From Phoebastria nigripes (Eukaryota > Chordata > Aves > Procellariiformes > Diomedeidae): a stretch of DNA of 64,000 bases. Positions 59,689 through 64,000 of the stretch are shown piece after piece (position 1 is the first letter of the stretch; each line of letters begins with the position of its first letter). The stretch lies in assembly GCA_035582835.1 (NCBI GenBank), contig JAYKAV010002929.1, positions 483,589 to 547,588 of the forward strand, read 5' to 3'. The translations under genes and the position numbers were made by a program. The notes beneath the pieces were generated by a model. That model made no database searches and was not told the DNA's origin. It worked only from the letters and a program-made list of their open reading frames with translations.

Positions 59689-61788
59689 AAGCATTATCTT
59701 ATTTTAACCCTCAATATTGGTTTGGAGAGATAGAGGAGATATAAAGATATTTAAGGCTTTAACTTGACAAATTATGCACCCACCACTGCATGTTAAATGT
59801 TAAGCAGTAGCACTGAAAATGGCCTTTCATTAAGGTTGTGTCTTACTTGGTAAATATTCGATGTGTGCCATTGTGCAGGGAGCAGCTCACCATAAATTTC
59901 CTTTGCTTCCTATGGGCTATAAGGCTAAATAGCCTTAACATTAACAGTTATTTTGAACATAGCTCTGCTACCCCAGTCTTGCTTAAGATTTATCTTGCCC
60001 AGGATAGAAAAGAGCATGCTGGAATGTAGCAGCTAACAAAGATCTGAAGAAAATCCAGGGCAGACCAGGCATTGTATATTTTTAGTGAGTACCACAGGGC
60101 ACATAAGAGTTAGATAATAAAACCCAGGGATAGGGGAGTTGATCTGAAGTGGAACTAGGCACACAAGTTCTATTTAAATCCTTAACTGTTATTTTCAGAC
60201 AACTTGCTCAGTGCCAACATTGCTCAAGTCCATTGCACATTACTTTTGATTTTAAGGTCCTTGCAGACACAGCCATGCTCCAATAGTCCACATCTATTTC
60301 AGTTTTTAGCCTTGTCTCCAGCCACTACTTTCGTGTGACTGATGATAACCCTCCTTTTTGTAGCTGAGGGGCTAGACCAGAAAGTCAACCTAGTGTCAGA
60401 TCTTCCTGAGCCTGCGGGAGTTCCAACTCAAATGTTCCACTTTGCATTAGAGTGCTATTCCCACAAGCTATATGCTGTGTTATTCTGAGACAGATGCTTT
60501 TTTCCCCTGGTTGAACTGTGCCACAGTGCAGGAAGCTCCACTGGATCAGGGAATCCCGAGATGAAGGCTGTTTTACATTAAGCAGTTGATTAATGTGAAC
60601 TGCTCTGAGAGCAAGGGCCAATAACTTAGACTGGACTGTATTCTAATCACAAGTCATGGCCACAGTTATGTGAACTTTTTTTCTGGACCTGGGGTGTTTC
60701 AGCTCAGATCCTGATACATGAGGTTGGTTTTCTTTTTAATTCTTGAAATTTACAAATCCTGATTTGTCCCAATACAAAAATGGTGTTAACATCCCTTGCA
60801 GCCTACATCTACTCAAAACAGAGTAATAGGTAGTTATTTGTCAAAGTTTTTAATATAATAGTATTTCAGGTTTGATGTGCATTGTGCACATTAATGGCAG
60901 GCAAATTTGATCTTGTCACATAGCTGACCAGAGGAGAATTTGATTTGAAAATTACTGTAAAGATTTCAAAAAAAAATTTTTTCACCACACTAATGGGGGC
61001 TGCAAGTTTTTACACAAAACAAAAGATTTTTATAAATTGTTATTTCCCTACAGAAAACCAGAGATTTCCTTTTCTAGTCAGGATGGATTGGGCAGTCCAG
61101 GATTTCAAACTTTACTGATACTATTTAAAAGTATCTTTGAAACCCAAAATTTTGGCNTAAGTGAAGTTGCAACATTTGAAAGACCACAAGAATGTCATTT
61201 TCTGAAAAATTCTGTCATTAGCAACAATCTGGACTTGATACCTCATGTTACAAGTACTGATGGAGGATATGAAAGTGAGGGAAGAAGAAGCAGTTTGGTT
61301 TGTATTATGTATGATAGGCTTCTCTATTATGACTGTAGTATAGATATGCTTATGCAACTGTAGCTGTGTCCTGTTTTAGCTGTAAACACTCTGCTTTTGC
61401 TTGTGGACATATTGATTCACTCTGAGTCATTCCTTCTCTGACAGAGTTGCCAACAGCAATAATTACTCTGAAAACAGAACTGGGATCAAGGCTTCCACAA
61501 TTATTTTATTCTGTGGTTTCTGAGACAGGCAATCAGATATGAGGAGTTGTGTACCAGTCCAGGCAGTTTTGATACTAGCTCTGATTCTCCTGGGGGAGGT
61601 TTGGCTACAGATACCACAATGGCACTTCTAATGCTTCTGATCCTTGCTAATACGCTCCCAAAGGAGCCCAGAGCTGTAATAGGAGCAGGGGGCTGGAACC
61701 AGGCTATTGTAAGCAACGTGCATTTATAATTCCTCTTAACTTGATCAGTTTATGAGTCTTGAAACCAATTAAGGGTTTATTTTTTCGC

Positions 61789-62065
61789 CTGGCACAACTC
61801 TGACTGGAGGACTGTTCCATACCCTTGCTGCTCTAACGGTAAGAAACTTCCTTCTGATTTCCAGCCTGAAGTTATGCAGAGCAAGTTTTGGCTTTTTAAA
61901 TTTTCCTCTGCTGATAACATAATTCTCATATAACTTCAGTAGTTCTTTTCTTCCCTGGTGTTACATAGAACACACCAGGCAGTATGTCTATAAAGAGCAC
62001 TTGGCTTTTGTCTTGCAAAGTTAAGTGATCCAATCTACTCTATGCTTCTCTAGACATTCTCCCCC
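61789..62065 (-). mobile_element. Ancient L3/CR1-like LINE remnant
   Basis: The plus strand shows CTGGAGGACTGTTCCATACC, CTTGCTGCTCTAACGGTAAG and AAACTTCCTTCTGATTTCCA, then GCCTGAAGTTATGCAGAG and later GTCTATAAAGAGCACTTGGC. This follows, with heavy divergence, the reverse complement of the 3' region of L3-type CR1 elements (TGTTCCA...CTTGCTGCCCTAACGGTAAGGAAGTT...). It differs from the bird CR1 copies elsewhere in the window and lacks the octamer tail, so it is an older pre-avian layer. The right boundary is approximate. Confidence 0.65.
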
Positions 62066-64000
62066 ACCCCATCACTAATTCTAGCACCAATTTTGTGTAC
62101 ATGTTTTAATTAAAACTCAGTCAGTCTCAAAAATGGGGTTTTGTCTTGGTACATTAAGAAGTTGGGTCCCACTGGTGGTCAGTTGTCCTTGCATACCTCT
62201 GCTGTTTCACAAGGTTACTCTCACATCCATCNTATGCCAAACTCACTTATTATGCAGCCATCCAGAAACTGTTGTGCTCAGGCTCATAGGGAAACTGAGG
62301 CACACATGGAACGTTATTTCAAGCTCCAGTGTATGCATAATTGTCTTTCATATCCACTGTCAAATAACAAACATCCAAAGTTTTTTCATTCCACATAACA
62401 AGCATTTTAGTTTTGCAGAAGAAATGTTTGTTAGGATGAAAAGCAATGGGCTTGGGACCTAGGTTGCTGAATTTCACTCTGAATCTATTAATTTACTTCC
62501 AGGCTGCCTGCATGACAGTTTGGTATTCCTGCTGCTTTAAGAAAGTCTTCAGATTTTGTCTCACTCCGTGAATCCCTTTTTCTTATTACTTATCATCTTA
62601 CCATTCAGATTTGGTGGTTAGTTTCCTTTAAATTAAAAAAAAAAAAANNNNNNNNNNNNNNNNATTTTAAATATAAAACAAGGTAAAATGGTTCCAATAA
62701 ATAAAAAAAAAAAAAAAAAAAAAAGAAAAAGAAAAAAAAGTAAGCAAAGAAAGTATCAATATTGGAGAATGTGGCTGAAAATGGGTTTCAAAAAATGGCA
62801 TCATTTTGCCATCCTTAGGGGATACATGTTCTGAAATGATCATCAATAGAAAATTTGCACTTTACAGGTGCACTGTGTGAGAGTTTTACAATGAAAAGAT
62901 GGCAAGAAAGTATCTTTTTATCCTTACACATAAGTAAAAATAGATATCTATTGTATCTGTCAGTAGAAAAAAGTATGTCCATGCCCACCATGAGAGAACA
63001 TGGTCTTTACAACACACTCTCTTTATCAACAGTTGATCCACTTCATGGAAAAATCTTAAAGGGTCTGGGATAGGAAAGTTAATACTCATCTTTATACTGA
63101 ATGAGTCCTTTCAGATTTGCTTCAACATCCCCTGAGTCCAGTAGACTGTCACCTCATATGCACAGCATGTGCACATCTTTGTACTAAAATGAAGGGAGTT
63201 CAGTCTGTACTTCTTTACGATAGTAATTGCACTGTATTGCAGCCAAATTTGAGCAGAATATTGCCATTTTATCAAGTTATATATTCAGTATAATGAAATT
63301 CAGTGAAAAATGCAAGTTGCTGTCTTTGACAGGATGGGTGATTTCAAAGTCTATGAAAAGCAGAGTTAATGTGAAAGCCTTGATTCTTGATAATGCGGTT
63401 AGCTTGGAAATTTGGGCAGAGCAATGTGAAAAGGAGCTATTGCCTGACTTTTTTTTAGTCAGTTAAGCACATGAATGCTTATGGACTATGTTCCCATGTT
63501 TCACACATACTTTTGTTACAGCTCAGGGCAAATGCAGAAATCCAAAGGAAAGCTGTAAAGTACAGGCTGGCAGAGGAAATACTTGCTAGTGAAACTGGTG
63601 AAAAGTCTGAATCTTATCTGGCTAAAGCACTAACTTTTCAGTTTCTGATTTCTTATTGGAGAGTTGCAAAGTTCTGCCTCAAAATGTGAAGCCAAAAGTT
63701 ATAGAAAATACCAGTGCTTTATCACTGATATTAGCAATATTCAGGAAGACAGCAAAACATAGAGGTGAATGGAGATAATGTTACATCAGTACTGTTTTTT
63801 TAAAAAATCTTACTATTTCTAGCAACACAAATAGAACAAAGCCTCTTTGCAGACGCATTTAGTCAATGGAGGAGGTTCAGACAGAAAAGAAAGGGGAATG
63901 TTTGCAACATATCTTAAGGCTAATATTGGATGTGGTCATGTATTTCTCTTTTGGTAGAGAGGACCCTGAATTGTGGAATTCTACACGAATAGAACAAGTA
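62066..64000. other. Non-coding stretch to window end
   Basis: No gene supported. It includes the A-rich region and 16-N gap at 62,632-62,739. At 63,520, after a CTTTTGTTACAG acceptor-like sequence, a Lys/Glu-rich frame is open for about 55 codons to TGA near 63,688. I do not recognise it, and the possible donor (ACTG|GTGAAA) is weak. Confidence 0.5.
62632..62739 (+). repeat. A-rich tracts with embedded 16-N gap
   Basis: An A run ends at the 16-base N gap (62,648-62,663). About 40 bases later, AATAAATA leads into A22 and then GAAAAAGAAAAAAAAG. The gap is probably homopolymer-induced. The AATAAA just before the A run could mark the 3' end of a retroposed transcript, but no coding remnant precedes it. 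Confidence 0.85.

Larger units (their letters stand above)
57373..61788. other. Non-coding stretch, nothing recognised
   Basis: No gene recognised. It contains a perfect 10-bp-arm hairpin at 59,235-59,261 and a (CAAA)n tract at 59,668-59,688. Open frames are 60-108 codons and unsupported. Confidence 0.5.

Noticed and set aside
62285..62310. GGGAAACTGAGGCACA, a classic MIR-like motif
   Set aside because: An isolated 16-base match without the rest of the element.
63520..63690. Lys/Glu-rich frame after a CTTTTGTTACAG acceptor-like site
   Set aside because: Weak donor, short frame and no recognised family. Mentioned only under the stretch description.
1..64000. Search for tRNA, rRNA, CRISPR arrays, retroviral LTR/gag/pol, operons or prokaryotic genes
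   Set aside because: None seen. The window behaves as vertebrate non-coding DNA. A covariance-model and repeat-library search would be the decisive confirmation.

Overview
The window looks like non-coding nuclear DNA from a bird, probably intergenic or large-intron sequence. The main evidence is a set of CR1 LINE fragments, all 5'-truncated. Several keep the diagnostic CR1 3' end, in which a TTCCAACC-type motif is followed by ATTCTATG-like octamers. The low repeat density, AT-rich background, one very GC-rich CpG island and absence of L1, Alu or B1 sequence fit the same origin. I recognise no known protein-coding gene, tRNA, rRNA, CRISPR array or bacterial feature. Almost all open frames are about as long as chance gives in AT-rich DNA, or are artefacts of reading through N gaps.

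Layout. From 1 to 21.7 kb there is AT-rich unique sequence with a few ancient repeat remnants (2.25, 4.4 and 15.7 kb), a 75-80 bp sequence present twice (10.46 and 11.42 kb), and several exon-like blocks with good splice signals but no recognisable product. These lie on the minus strand at 1,735-2,051 and 7,180-7,915, and on the plus strand at 12,478-12,659. From about 21.84 to 22.75 kb lies a CpG island, the only convincing promoter-like region. It is interrupted by a 387-base N gap, with a C22 run and a (CCCCGG)n hexanucleotide tract just to the left of the gap. A strong minus-strand splice donor at 21,741 and a perfect cAMP-response element at 23,279 flank it. From 22.8 to 64 kb the sequence is AT-rich again, with CR1 copies at 24.9 kb (-), 34.5 kb (+), 39.3 kb (-), 47.1 kb (+) and 56.9 kb (-), an older L3/CR1-like copy at 61.8 kb (-), a 64-base T run at 25.8 kb, and a weak terminal-exon candidate at 50.0 kb.

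Working model (inference). The CpG island is the 5' end of a transcription unit. The donor at 21,741 suggests leftward (minus) transcription, and the minus-strand exon-like blocks at 7.9-7.2 kb and 2.05-1.73 kb could be its downstream exons. Phases can be made to agree if particular alternative splice sites are chosen, but that is weak evidence, and RNA-seq or a cross-species alignment would decide. About 45 isolated single Ns, several inside CR1 copies, show that this is a draft consensus with ambiguous sites.
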